From contig CAXSAX010000007.1 of NCBI GenBank assembly GCA_964235495.1, positions 1-64,000 on the forward strand: a stretch of DNA of 64,000 nucleotides. Direction: 5' to 3'. The stretch is from LMUY01 sp964235495 (GTDB taxonomy: Bacteria; Pseudomonadota; Alphaproteobacteria; Acetobacterales; Acetobacteraceae). A model generated the notes under the pieces. It saw only the letters and a list, made by a program, of their open reading frames with translations, ran no database searches and was not told the origin of the DNA. Made by a program: the position numbers and the translations under genes. How positions within the stretch are numbered: the first letter of the stretch is position 1; every line of letters starts with the position of its first letter. Positions 31,173-40,814 of the stretch are shown here, in pieces.

Positions 31173-31349
31173 ATGATCCTGCGCCACCTCCTTTCCGCTC
31201 TTGCCCTTGGGGCCGCGCTCGCCGCTTGTTCCGACGGCGGCGGCATCGACTTTCATGATAATCCGGGCCCCGGCGTGGCCAAGGACAAGGGGCCGCTCAC
31301 CATGCCGCCGGCAAACCTGGAACGCGGCGCGCCCCAGCCGGCCAGCTGA
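31173..31349 (+). CDS. Small lipoprotein
   Basis: A 58-residue frame encodes MILRHLLSALALGAALAAC, a signal peptide ending in a good lipobox (LAAC, lipidated Cys19), then a short hydrophilic tail with two Pro/Gly segments. An in-frame ATG at 31158 is an alternative start. The next gene is the RND efflux operon, 170 bases away. I recognise no family. The lipobox makes it more credible than most short frames. Confidence 0.6.
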   Translation: MILRHLLSALALGAALAACSDGGGIDFHDNPGPGVAKDKGPLTMPPANLERGAPQPAS

Positions 31350-31520
31350 TCCGCCAGGGGACGGACCGCCCGGCTCGACCGTGGTCCTTCCGGTGGGATG
31401 CTGGTTCGTTACAAAGGGTGTCGTGCCTGCAAAACCGCCGGGCCCGGGTTTGACGAATGGGCGGGACAGTAGCAGGTGCATGCGCGGCACGATCCCGCGC
31501 CGTGGCGGAGTTCCAGCAAG

Positions 31521-32804
31521 ATGAGCAACCAGCTCGACCTTCGACCTGCGCCGGCACGGGTTGATACCAAGCCGCCCGCCCCGCGCCGCCGCCGCGGCTG
31601 GGTGACGGTGGTCGGCATCTTGGCAGTGATCGGGCTGCTCGGCTTCGTCGGCTGGCGCCTGTTCGGACCCGCGACGCCCCAACGCACGGCCCGGCCCGCC
31701 GGCGGCCCGCCGCAGACGGTGGGCGTGGCCACCATCGGCACCGGCGACCTGGACGTGGTAATGACCGGGCTCGGCGCGGTGACGCCGCTCGCCACGGTGA
31801 CGGTCGTGACCCAGATCAACGGCCAGCTGACAGACGTGGCCTTCACCGAGGGGCAGATCGTCCACAAGGGCGACTTCCTGGCGCAGATCGATCCACGGCC
31901 CTACCAGGTGGCGCTCGAACAGGCGCAGGGCACGCTGGCGCACGACCAGGGACTGCTGGCGCAGGCCAAGGCGGACAACGCGCGCTATCAGCTGCTCAAC
32001 AAGCAGGACAGCATCGCCCGCCAGCAAGTCGAGGACCAAGTGTACCTCATCAAGCAGTACGAGGGCACCGTGCTCACCGACCAGGGCCTGGTCGACAGCG
32101 CCAAGCTGAACCTGACGTACTGCCACATCACCTCACCGGTGGATGGCCGGGTCGGCCTCCGGCTGGTCGATCCGGGCAACTACGTGCAGACCAGCAACAC
32201 CGCCGGGCTGTTCGTGCTGACCCAGCTGCAACCGATGTCGGTGCTGTTCACCCTGCCAGAAGACGACGTGGCAGAGGTGCAGTCGCAGATGGCCGCTGGG
32301 TCGCTGCCGGTGACAGCGTACGACCGCACCAACACCAAGCTGATCGCGACGGGCACGCTGGCGACCACCGACAACCAGATCGACAACACTACGGGCACGC
32401 TGAAACTGCGGGCAATGTTCAACAACGCCGACAACGCGCTGTTCCCGCAGGCCTTCGTGAACGCGCGGCTGCGGGTGCGTACCATCAGGGGCGCCACGGT
32501 GGCGCCGCAGGCGGCGGTGCAGCACGGCGCCCCGGGAGATTTCGTCTACCTGGTCAAGCCGGATGACACGGTGGCCGTTCAGCCGGTCAAGCTCGGCGTC
32601 ACCCAAGGCGACCGGGTGCAGATCGCCGACGGGCTGCACTCGGGCGACAAGGTTGTGACGGACGGGCTGGACCGGCTGCGGGATGGCGCCAAAATCACCA
32701 TTGCTGGGGCGCCGAGAGGAGACAACCCAGGCGGCGAGCAGGGTGGGGCCGGGCCGCGGAGCAGGCAGCATTCGGACAAGTCAGGAGCCAAAGCGGGGGA
32801 ATGA
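31521..32804 (+). CDS. mdtA: RND efflux periplasmic adaptor (MdtA-like)
   Basis: The 427-residue adaptor has an N-terminal membrane anchor (27-46). HlyD-type domains follow: lipoyl half VVTQINGQLTDVAFTEGQ, a coiled-coil hairpin with QGTLAHDQGLLAQAKADNARY, beta-barrel and membrane-proximal domains. The start motif TPLATVTVVTQINGQL and YCHITSPVDGRVGLRLVDPGNYV are typical of MdtA. It joins the inner-membrane pumps to the outer-membrane channel. The start overlaps the next gene by ATGA (32801-32804), so the operon is coupled. Confidence 0.92.
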   Translation: MSNQLDLRPAPARVDTKPPAPRRRRGWVTVVGILAVIGLLGFVGWRLFGPATPQRTARPAGGPPQTVGVATIGTGDLDVVMTGLGAVTPLATVTVVTQINGQLTDVAFTEGQIVHKGDFLAQIDPRPYQVALEQAQGTLAHDQGLLAQAKADNARYQLLNKQDSIARQQVEDQVYLIKQYEGTVLTDQGLVDSAKLNLTYCHITSPVDGRVGLRLVDPGNYVQTSNTAGLFVLTQLQPMSVLFTLPEDDVAEVQSQMAAGSLPVTAYDRTNTKLIATGTLATTDNQIDNTTGTLKLRAMFNNADNALFPQAFVNARLRVRTIRGATVAPQAAVQHGAPGDFVYLVKPDDTVAVQPVKLGVTQGDRVQIADGLHSGDKVVTDGLDRLRDGAKITIAGAPRGDNPGGEQGGAGPRSRQHSDKSGAKAGE

Positions 32805-35800
32805 GCCCCTCCCGCCTCTTCATCCTCCGCCCGGTCGGCACCACGCTGCTGATGGCGGCAATCCTGCTGGTCGGCGTTATCGGCTACCAGTTCCTGCCGA
32901 TCTCCGCCCTGCCGGAGGTAGATTACCCGACCATCCAGGTGCAAACCTTCTATCCCGGCGCCAGCCCGGAGGTGATGACCACCTCCGTCACTGCGCCGCT
33001 GGAGCGCCAGTTCGGCCAGATGCCGGGGCTGGGCCAGATGTCGAGCATCTCCTCCGGTGGCGCGTCCGTCATCACACTGCAGTTCACCCTGAGCCTGAGC
33101 CTGGACGTGGCGGAGCAGGAGGTGCAGGCGGCGATCAACGCGGCCACCAACCTGCTGCCGTCCGACCTGCCGGCGCCGCCGATCTACAACAAGGTCAACC
33201 CGGCGGACACGCCCATCCTGACGTTGGCGCTCACCAGCAAGACGGTGCCACTGACCCAGATCGAGGATTTGGCGGACGTGCGGCTGGCGCAGAAGATCAG
33301 CCAGCAGGCCGGCGTCGGCCTGGTCTCGATCAGCGGCGGCAACCGCCCGGCGGTGCGCATCGTCGTCAACCCGCGCGCCCTGTCCGCCTACGGTCTCGCG
33401 ATCGACGACGTGCGGACCATCATCGGCACCCAGAACACCGACACGCCCAAGGGCAGCTTCGACGGCCCGGCGCAGAGCACCACCATCAACGACAACGACC
33501 AACTGACCTCGGCCGCCGGCTACCGGGATCTCATCATCGCCTACAAGAACGGCCGCCCGGTGCACCTGAGCGACATCGCGACCGTGGTGAACGGGGCGGA
33601 GAACAACCAGCTGGCGGCCTGGGCCAACCGGACGCCCGCGGTGATCCTCAACATCCAGCGCCAGCCCGGCTCCAACGTCATCGCCGTGGTGAACGGCATC
33701 AAGAAGCTGCTGCCCCGGCTGCAGGCGGCGATGCCGGCCGCGGTCGATGTCGCCGTGCTCAGCGACCGCACCACCACCATCCGCGCCTCCGTGGCCGACG
33801 TGGAGTTCGAGCTGGGGCTGGCGGTGGCGCTGGTGGTGCTGGTGATCTTCCTGTTCCTGCGCAACCTGCCCGCGACGCTGATCCCCTCGCTGTCGGTGCC
33901 GCTCTCCTTGGTTGGCACGCTGGCGGCGATGTACCTGCTCGGGTTCAGCCTCGACAACCTCTCGCTCATGGCGCTGACGATCTCGACCGGCTTCGTGGTC
34001 GATGATGCCATCGTCATGATCGAGAATATCGCCCGCCACGTGGAGGACGGCGACGCGCCGCTGGAGGCGGCGCTGCGCGGGTCGGAGGAGATCGGCTTCA
34101 CCATCATCTCGCTCACCGTGTCGCTGATCGCGGTGCTGATCCCGCTGCTGTTCATGGGCGACGTGGTGGGTCGGCTGTTCAACGAGTTTGCGGTGACGCT
34201 GTCGGTCACCATCGTGCTGTCCGCCGTGGTCTCGCTCACCCTGGTGCCGATGCTGTGCGCCCTGCTGGTGCGCCATCGCCCGGCCGAGACGCGCAACCGG
34301 CTGGACCTGGCGGCCGAGCGCGGGTTCGACCGGCTGGTGGCAGGCTATGGCGCCTGGCTGCGCTGGGTGCTGGACCACCAGGGGCTGACCCTGCTGGTGG
34401 CGGTGCTGACCTTCGCGGCCACCGTGGGGCTTTACGTCTTCATTCCCAAGGGCTTCTTCCCCGTGCAGGACACGGCCGCCATTCAGGGCATCTCGGAAGC
34501 GGCGCAGGACACCTCGTTCGCCGCCATGGCCGCCCACCAGCAGCAGTTGGCGGACGCGATCCTGCAAGACCCGGCGGTGGAGAGCTTGTCCTCCTTCATC
34601 GGCGTGGACGGCGCCAACACCACGCTGAATGCCGGGCGCCTGCTCATCAATCTCAAGCCCAAGGATCAGCGCGCCCTGGGCGTGGCCGGCGTCATCGCGC
34701 GGCTGCAGGACGAGCTGCGCAGCGTGCCCGGTATCGGCCTCTCCATGCAGCCGGTGCAGGACCTGACCGTGGACAGCACCGTCAGCCGCGCGCAGTACCA
34801 CTTCTTCCTGGAGAACCCGGACGCGGCGCTGTTCGCCGAGTGGGTGCCGCGGCTGGTGGCGCGACTGGCCGAGACGCCCGCCTTCGCCGCCGTCACCAGC
34901 GACATGAACACAGACGGCCGGGCGGTGGACATGGTGGTGGACCGCGCCACCGCCTCGCGCTTCGGCATCACGCCCGCCACCATTGACAACGCGCTGTATG
35001 ACGCGTTCGGCCAGCGCATCATCTCGACGCTCTACACCCAATCCAACCAGTACCGCGTGATCCTGCAAGCCGACATGACCGACCAGAAAAGCTTGCAGCA
35101 GGCGCTGAGCGGCATCTACCTGCCTTCTGCCACCGCTACCGCCGGGCAGGTGCCGCTCGCGGCCATGGTGCGCCTCACCACCCGCAGCGGGCCGTTGCAG
35201 ATCGAGCACCTGGGCCAGTTTCCGTCCGTGTCGGTGTCGTTTAACCTGGCGGCGGGCGCATCCCTGGATGTGGCGGTGGCGGCAATCGGCGATGCGGAAC
35301 GCGACATCGGCCTGCCCGGCAGCTTCACCACCGCCACCCAGGGCGCGCTGGCGGCGTTCCAGTCCTCGCTCGGCAACGAGCTGCTGCTGATCCTGGCCGC
35401 CCTGGTCGCGGTCTACGTCGTGCTCGGCGTGCTATACGAGAGCTTCATCCACCCGCTCACCATCCTGTCCACCCTGCCCTCGGCCGGGGTGGGCGCGCTG
35501 ATCGCGCTGGACCTTACCGGGCACGACCTCGACATCATCGCGATCATCGGCATCATCCTGCTGATCGGCATCGTGAAGAAGAACGCGATCATGATGATCG
35601 ACTTCGCGCTGGCCGCCGAGCGCACGGAGGGCAAGCCGCCGCGCGAGGCGATCTATCAGGCCTGCCTGCTGCGCTTCCGCCCCATCCTGATGACCACCAT
35701 GGCCGCCCTGCTCGGCGCGCTGCCGCTGATGCTGGGCACCGGGTCGGGCTCCGAGCTGCGGCAGCCGCTAGGCATCGCCATCGTCGGCGGGCTGCTGGTC

Positions 35801-35923
35801 AGCCAGGTGCTGACGCTGTTCACTACGCCGGTGATCTACCTCATGTTCGACCAGCTGGCCGTGCGGCTGACCGGCAGCGGCGCCAACCGCAGCGCCGGCG
35901 ACGCGGGCGTGCCGGCGGAGTGA
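32801..35923 (+). CDS. mdtB: RND efflux pump permease, MdtB-like
   Basis: The 1040-residue HAE1-family pump has 12 predicted membrane helices and two large periplasmic loops. It starts SRLFILRPVGTTLLMAAILLVGVIGY. The conserved TM4 Asp pair appears in ISTGFVVDDAIVMIENI, and the TM10 Lys in LLIGIVKKNAIMMIDFALAAE. It lies first of two pumps; in E. coli MdtB and MdtC form a heterotrimer. The stop is 10 bases before the next start. Confidence 0.93.
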   Translation: MSPSRLFILRPVGTTLLMAAILLVGVIGYQFLPISALPEVDYPTIQVQTFYPGASPEVMTTSVTAPLERQFGQMPGLGQMSSISSGGASVITLQFTLSLSLDVAEQEVQAAINAATNLLPSDLPAPPIYNKVNPADTPILTLALTSKTVPLTQIEDLADVRLAQKISQQAGVGLVSISGGNRPAVRIVVNPRALSAYGLAIDDVRTIIGTQNTDTPKGSFDGPAQSTTINDNDQLTSAAGYRDLIIAYKNGRPVHLSDIATVVNGAENNQLAAWANRTPAVILNIQRQPGSNVIAVVNGIKKLLPRLQAAMPAAVDVAVLSDRTTTIRASVADVEFELGLAVALVVLVIFLFLRNLPATLIPSLSVPLSLVGTLAAMYLLGFSLDNLSLMALTISTGFVVDDAIVMIENIARHVEDGDAPLEAALRGSEEIGFTIISLTVSLIAVLIPLLFMGDVVGRLFNEFAVTLSVTIVLSAVVSLTLVPMLCALLVRHRPAETRNRLDLAAERGFDRLVAGYGAWLRWVLDHQGLTLLVAVLTFAATVGLYVFIPKGFFPVQDTAAIQGISEAAQDTSFAAMAAHQQQLADAILQDPAVESLSSFIGVDGANTTLNAGRLLINLKPKDQRALGVAGVIARLQDELRSVPGIGLSMQPVQDLTVDSTVSRAQYHFFLENPDAALFAEWVPRLVARLAETPAFAAVTSDMNTDGRAVDMVVDRATASRFGITPATIDNALYDAFGQRIISTLYTQSNQYRVILQADMTDQKSLQQALSGIYLPSATATAGQVPLAAMVRLTTRSGPLQIEHLGQFPSVSVSFNLAAGASLDVAVAAIGDAERDIGLPGSFTTATQGALAAFQSSLGNELLLILAALVAVYVVLGVLYESFIHPLTILSTLPSAGVGALIALDLTGHDLDIIAIIGIILLIGIVKKNAIMMIDFALAAERTEGKPPREAIYQACLLRFRPILMTTMAALLGALPLMLGTGSGSELRQPLGIAIVGGLLVSQVLTLFTTPVIYLMFDQLAVRLTGSGANRSAGDAGVPAE

Positions 35924-35933
35924 GGCTGCCGGC

Positions 35934-38900
35934 ATGAACATCTCCGCCCCCTTCATCACCCGCCCGATCGCCACCACCCTGCTGACGCTGGCGATCCTGG
36001 CGGCCGGCATGCTGGCCTATGTCCGGCTGCCTGTGGCGTCGCTGCCGGCGGTGGACTTCCCCACCATCTCCGTCCAGGGACAGCTTCCCGGCGCGGACCC
36101 GGAGACCGTCGCCACCAGCCTGGCCAGCCCGCTGGAGCGCCACCTGGGCCAGATTGCCGACGTGACGGAGATCACCTCGCAAAGCCAGGTGGGCCAGGCA
36201 CGCATCAACCTGCAGTTCGGCCTCGACCGCGACATCAACGGCGCGGCGCGCGACGTGCAGGCCGCCATCAACGCGGCGCGGGCCGACCTGCCGACCAACC
36301 TGCTGTCCAACCCGATCTACCGCAAGGTGAACCCGGCCGACTCGCCCATCCTGATCGTCTCGCTCACCTCCGGCACGCTCACCCGCGGTCAGATCTATGA
36401 CGCCGCCAGCAACGTGCTGCAGCAGCAGCTCTCCCAGCTGTCCGGCGTGGGCCAGGTCGTGCTCAGCGGCTCCGCCCTGCCAGCGGTGCGGGTCGAGCTG
36501 CGGCCGCAGGCGCTGTTCAAGTACGGCATCGGCCTGGAGGACGTGCGCGCCAGCCTTGCCTCGGCTAACGCCAACGCGCCAAAGGGGATAGTGGAGCTGG
36601 GGCCGCAGCGGCTGCAGATCTACACCAACGACCAGGCAGGCCACGCCGCCGACTACCGCCCGCTGATCATCGCCTACCGCAACGGCGCCGCCGTCCACCT
36701 CACTGATATCGCCACGGTGGAGGACAGCGTGCAGGACCTGCGCAACCTCGGCCTGTCAGACGGCAAGCCCGCCGTGCTGGTCATCGTGTTCAAGGAACCC
36801 GGCGCCAACGTCGTGCAGACGGTGGACGCCATCAAGGCGGCGGTGCCCAGGCTCACCGCGGCCCTGCCCCACGACATCGACCTGCGCTTCGCCTCCGACC
36901 GCACAGTCAGCATTCGCGCCTCGCTGGCCGACACGGAATGGACGCTGCTGATCGCGGTGGCGCTGGTCACGCTGGTGGTGTGGGTGTTCCTGCGCAACGC
37001 CAGTGCCACGCTGATCCCCATGGTGGCGGTGCCGGTCTCCGTGGTCGGCACCTTCGGCGCGATGTACTTGCTGAACTTCAGCCTGGACAACCTCTCGCTG
37101 ATGGCGCTGACCATCTCCACCGGCTTCGTGGTCGATGACGCGATCGTGGTGCTGGAGAACATCTCGCGCCACATGGAGGACGGCATGCCCCGCCGCCAGG
37201 CCGCCCTGCAGGGGGCCAGCGAGGTGGGCTTTACCATCGTCTCCATCACCCTGTCGCTGATCGCGGTGTTCTTGCCGATCCTGCTGATGGGCGGCATCGT
37301 CGGCCGGCTGTTCCGTGAGTTCGCGGTCACGCTCTCGCTGGCGATCCTGGTCTCCATGGCGATCTCGCTCACCACCACGCCCATGCTGTGCGCCCTGTTC
37401 CTGCGCCCCAGCAAGCCGCCCGCCGGATACCCCAGGCAGCGCCGCAGCTTCGGGGAGCGCGCGCAGCAATTCTACGGACGCACCCTGGCCTGGACGCTGC
37501 AGCATAACCTGCTGGTGCTCGCGGTGCTGCTGGCGACGGTGGCGCTCAACGTCATGCTCATCGTCGCCATTCCCAAGGGCTTCTTCCCCACCCAGGACAC
37601 GGGGCTGCTGATCGGCAGCCTGCAAGCGGACCAGAGCATCTCGTTCCAGGCGATGAGCGGCAAGCTGACGCAGATGATGTCGATCGTGCAGCACGACCCG
37701 GCGGTCGCCAGCGTCGTTGGCTTCACCGGCGCTGGCGGCGGCGGCGCCGCCTCGCAGACCAACACCGGCAGCGTGTTCGTCAGCCTTAAGGACAAGGGCG
37801 AGCGCGACGCCCTGGACGTGGTGACCACCCGGATGCGCCGCGCGCTGTCTCGCGTGCCGGGCGGCCGGCTGATCCTGGTGCCGGCGCAAGACATCCGCGT
37901 CGGCGGCCGGCAGACCAACGCCGCCTACCAGTACACTCTGCAAGGCGACAGCACCGCGGAGGTGTTCGAGTTCGCTCCCAAGCTGCTGGCGGCGCTGCAA
38001 CGCGACCCGGTGCTGACGGACGTGAACTCCGACCAGCAGCAGGCTGGCCTGGAAACCCGGCTGACGATCGACCGCCCGACTGCCTCCCGCCTTGGCCTCA
38101 CCACCCAGCAGATCGACAACACGCTGTACGACGCGTTCGGCCAGCGCTCCGTTTCGACGATCTACAATCCGTTGAACCAGTATCATGTCGTGATGGAGGT
38201 GGCGCCCGAGTACTGGCAGAACCCGGACATCCTGAACCAGGTCTGGGTTAGCACCTCCGGCGGCACGCCGACCGGCACCGCCACCACCAACGCGCCGTCC
38301 GGCACAGTCAGAGGCGCTGCGGCTGCGGCGGCCACGGCCACGGCCAATGGCATCAACGACTCGGAGCGCAACGCGGCGCAGAACGCGCTGGCCGCCAGCG
38401 GCAACAGCACCGCCTCGTCCGGCGCCGCGGTCAGCACCGGGCGGGAAACGATGGTGCCGCTCTCCGCCGTGGCGCGCTTTGACCGGGGGAAGACGGCGCT
38501 GTCCGTCAACCACCAGAGCCAGTTCGTGGCGGCCACCATCTCGTTCAACCTCGCGCCGGGCCGCTCCCTGTCCGACGCGCAAGCCGCCATCACCAAGGCG
38601 GTGGCGGATTTGCGCATGCCGGCCGGCCTCACCGGCGGCTTCGCCGGCACGGCACAGGTGTTTCAGCAGTCGCTGAACAGCGAGGGCATCCTGATCGCAG
38701 GCGCGTTGCTCGCGGTGTACATCGTGCTGGGCGTGCTCTACGAGAGCTTCATCCATCCCATCACCATCCTGTCCACCATCCCTTCGGCCAGCGTCGGCGC
38801 GGTGCTGGCGCTGATGCTGCTGCACACCGAGTTCTCCCTTATCGCCGTGATCGGCGTCATCCTGCTGATCGGCATTGTCAAGAAGAATGCAATTCTGATG

Positions 38901-39203
38901 ATCGACTTCGCGCTCAACGCCGAGCGGCAGGACGGCGCATCCAGCCGGGACGCGATTTTCCAGGCCTGCCTGATGCGTTTCCGCCCCATCATGATGACCA
39001 CCGCCGCGGCGCTGCTGGGGGCGCTGCCGCTGGCCTTGGCCTACGGCAACGGCGCGGAGCTGCGCCGCCCGCTCGGCATCTCCATCGTGGGTGGGCTGCT
39101 GCTCAGCCAGGTGCTGACGCTCTACACCACGCCGGCGGTCTACCTGCTGCTCGACCGCCTGCGCCTGCCCCGCCCCACCCCGGCGCTGGGCGCCGCCGAA
39201 TGA
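35934..39203 (+). CDS. mdtC: RND efflux pump permease, MdtC-like
   Basis: A second HAE1 pump of 1089 residues. It starts NISAPFITRPIATTLLTLAILAAG and has the same proton-relay motifs (STGFVVDDAIVVLENI; LLIGIVKKNAILMIDFALNAE). It is about 50 residues longer than usual because of a low-complexity Ala/Thr/Ser/Gly insert at about residues 775-840, in the second periplasmic loop. It is probably partner of the preceding pump. The outer-membrane factor gene overlaps its 3' end by ATGA (39200-39203). Confidence 0.93.
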   Translation: MNISAPFITRPIATTLLTLAILAAGMLAYVRLPVASLPAVDFPTISVQGQLPGADPETVATSLASPLERHLGQIADVTEITSQSQVGQARINLQFGLDRDINGAARDVQAAINAARADLPTNLLSNPIYRKVNPADSPILIVSLTSGTLTRGQIYDAASNVLQQQLSQLSGVGQVVLSGSALPAVRVELRPQALFKYGIGLEDVRASLASANANAPKGIVELGPQRLQIYTNDQAGHAADYRPLIIAYRNGAAVHLTDIATVEDSVQDLRNLGLSDGKPAVLVIVFKEPGANVVQTVDAIKAAVPRLTAALPHDIDLRFASDRTVSIRASLADTEWTLLIAVALVTLVVWVFLRNASATLIPMVAVPVSVVGTFGAMYLLNFSLDNLSLMALTISTGFVVDDAIVVLENISRHMEDGMPRRQAALQGASEVGFTIVSITLSLIAVFLPILLMGGIVGRLFREFAVTLSLAILVSMAISLTTTPMLCALFLRPSKPPAGYPRQRRSFGERAQQFYGRTLAWTLQHNLLVLAVLLATVALNVMLIVAIPKGFFPTQDTGLLIGSLQADQSISFQAMSGKLTQMMSIVQHDPAVASVVGFTGAGGGGAASQTNTGSVFVSLKDKGERDALDVVTTRMRRALSRVPGGRLILVPAQDIRVGGRQTNAAYQYTLQGDSTAEVFEFAPKLLAALQRDPVLTDVNSDQQQAGLETRLTIDRPTASRLGLTTQQIDNTLYDAFGQRSVSTIYNPLNQYHVVMEVAPEYWQNPDILNQVWVSTSGGTPTGTATTNAPSGTVRGAAAAAATATANGINDSERNAAQNALAASGNSTASSGAAVSTGRETMVPLSAVARFDRGKTALSVNHQSQFVAATISFNLAPGRSLSDAQAAITKAVADLRMPAGLTGGFAGTAQVFQQSLNSEGILIAGALLAVYIVLGVLYESFIHPITILSTIPSASVGAVLALMLLHTEFSLIAVIGVILLIGIVKKNAILMIDFALNAERQDGASSRDAIFQACLMRFRPIMMTTAAALLGALPLALAYGNGAELRRPLGISIVGGLLLSQVLTLYTTPAVYLLLDRLRLPRPTPALGAAE

Positions 39204-40786
39204 GGCTGCGCCTATGCCGCGGGGGGCTCGGCCTTGCTGCCCTGCTCGCCTTGGCCGGCTGCATGGTCGGTCCCGACTACCATCGCCCGCTGGCGGTCGG
39301 CACCGGGCTGCCGTTCAAGGAGGCACCCCCCGGCTGGACCGTCGCCCAGCCAGGAGACGCAGCCGCCAAGGGCGCCTGGTGGACAATCTACCACGATCCG
39401 TTGCTGGACCAGTTGGAGCAGCAGGTCGCGATCAGCAACCAGAACGTGAAGGTGTACGAGGCGCAATACCGCGAGGCCAAGGCAACCGTGGACATCGCCC
39501 GCTCTGCCCTGTTCCCGACGCTCAACGGCTCCGCCAGCGTCAGCCGCTCGCTGCGCAGCTTCGGCACCACCGGGTCCACCACGACCGGGCTGGGCGGCAC
39601 CACGGGCACGGCGCTGGGCGGCACTGCCACCAACACGCTGACCGGCACAGGGCAGACCACAGGCGTCACTGGCGCAAGCACGGCGGTTAGCGGGAGCGGC
39701 GCGGGCACGGCCAGCACGCTCTATACGCTTGAGGGCACGTTCGATTGGGACTTGGACGTGTGGGGCCGCATCCGCCGCCAAGTCGAGAGCGACGTCGCCG
39801 CAGCGCAGGTCAGCGCGGCCGACCTGGTCAATGCCACCCTGTCCGCCCAGGCCCTGCTGGCCACTGACTACTTCGAGCTGCGCAGCCAGGATGCGCTGGA
39901 CCAATTGCTGGCGGAGACGGTCAAGTCCTACGCCGACGCGCTGCGCATCACCCAGAACGAGTACGACGCCGGCACCGTCAGCTCGGCCGACGTGGCGGCG
40001 GCGCAGACCCAGCTCGACAGCACCAAGGCGCAGCAGATCAACGTCGGCGTGCTGCGGGCGCAGTACGAGCACGCCGTCGCCGTGCTGACCGGCGCGGCGC
40101 CCGCCGAACTCGGCATCCCACCGGGCAAGCTGGCGGTGGACGTGCCGGTAGCTCCCGGCGTGGTACCGTCCGTGCTGCTGCAGCGCCGCCCCGATATCGC
40201 CGCAGCCGAGCGCGCCATGGCGGAGCAGAACGCGCTGATCGGCGTGCAGATCGCCGCCTTCTACCCTGACATCAGCCTCTCGGCGCTGTATGGCTATTCC
40301 GGCAACCCGCTGAGTTCGCTGATCCAGGCGGCGAACCGGGTGTGGTCGCTGGGCGCGTCCGCCACCGAGACCCTGTTCGAGGGCGGACTGCGCAACTCGG
40401 AGGTTGCAGCCGCCCGCGCCGCCTACGACGCAAGCGTCGCCAGCTACCGCCAGACCGTGCTGACCGCGTTCGAGCAGGTGGAGGACGAGCTGGCGGCACT
40501 GCGCATCCTAGAGCAGCAGAAGGCCGCAACGGACACCGCCGTCAAATCGGCACAGCGCTCGGTGGCGGTGGCGATTAACACCTACCGTGCCGGCACCGCA
40601 GTCTATACTGCCGTCATCACTCAGCAGACGTTGCTGCTCGCCGACCAGGAGACCGATCTCTCAGTCCAGGAGCAACGCCTGGTGGCGAGCGTGGCGCTGG
40701 TGCAGGCATTGGGGGGCGGGTTCAGCACGCTCGACCTGCCATCGCGTGGGTCGTTGCAGCGGGGCCTGCCATTTCTGAAGTATTAG
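39200..40786 (+). CDS. Outer-membrane efflux lipoprotein (NodT/OprM-like)
   Basis: The 528-residue TolC-family protein has a lipobox LALAGC (lipidated Cys21), then GPDYHRP, the NodT-family start, and two outer-membrane-efflux repeats. The N-terminal half contains a Thr/Gly/Ser-rich insert at about residues 115-175 before STLYTLEGTFDWDLDVWGRIRRQVES. It ends the four-gene RND operon, completing a tripartite efflux system for drugs, bile-type compounds or other amphiphiles; the substrate cannot be told. Confidence 0.92.
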   Translation: MRLRLCRGGLGLAALLALAGCMVGPDYHRPLAVGTGLPFKEAPPGWTVAQPGDAAAKGAWWTIYHDPLLDQLEQQVAISNQNVKVYEAQYREAKATVDIARSALFPTLNGSASVSRSLRSFGTTGSTTTGLGGTTGTALGGTATNTLTGTGQTTGVTGASTAVSGSGAGTASTLYTLEGTFDWDLDVWGRIRRQVESDVAAAQVSAADLVNATLSAQALLATDYFELRSQDALDQLLAETVKSYADALRITQNEYDAGTVSSADVAAAQTQLDSTKAQQINVGVLRAQYEHAVAVLTGAAPAELGIPPGKLAVDVPVAPGVVPSVLLQRRPDIAAAERAMAEQNALIGVQIAAFYPDISLSALYGYSGNPLSSLIQAANRVWSLGASATETLFEGGLRNSEVAAARAAYDASVASYRQTVLTAFEQVEDELAALRILEQQKAATDTAVKSAQRSVAVAINTYRAGTAVYTAVITQQTLLLADQETDLSVQEQRLVASVALVQALGGGFSTLDLPSRGSLQRGLPFLKY

Positions 40787-40814
40787 TTGTGCCCTAATGG
40801 CTTTGTCGAGGCTG

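Noticed and set aside
31095..32126. Upstream extension of the LysR gene to a 636-codon frame
   Set aside because: The LysR HTH begins exactly at MTLEQL (31094); the extension overlaps the lipoprotein and the adaptor gene on the other strand.
32579..38825. Long minus-strand frames opposite the RND pumps
   Set aside because: The pumps are certain from their motifs; the opposite frames are His/Gln/Arg-rich shadows.
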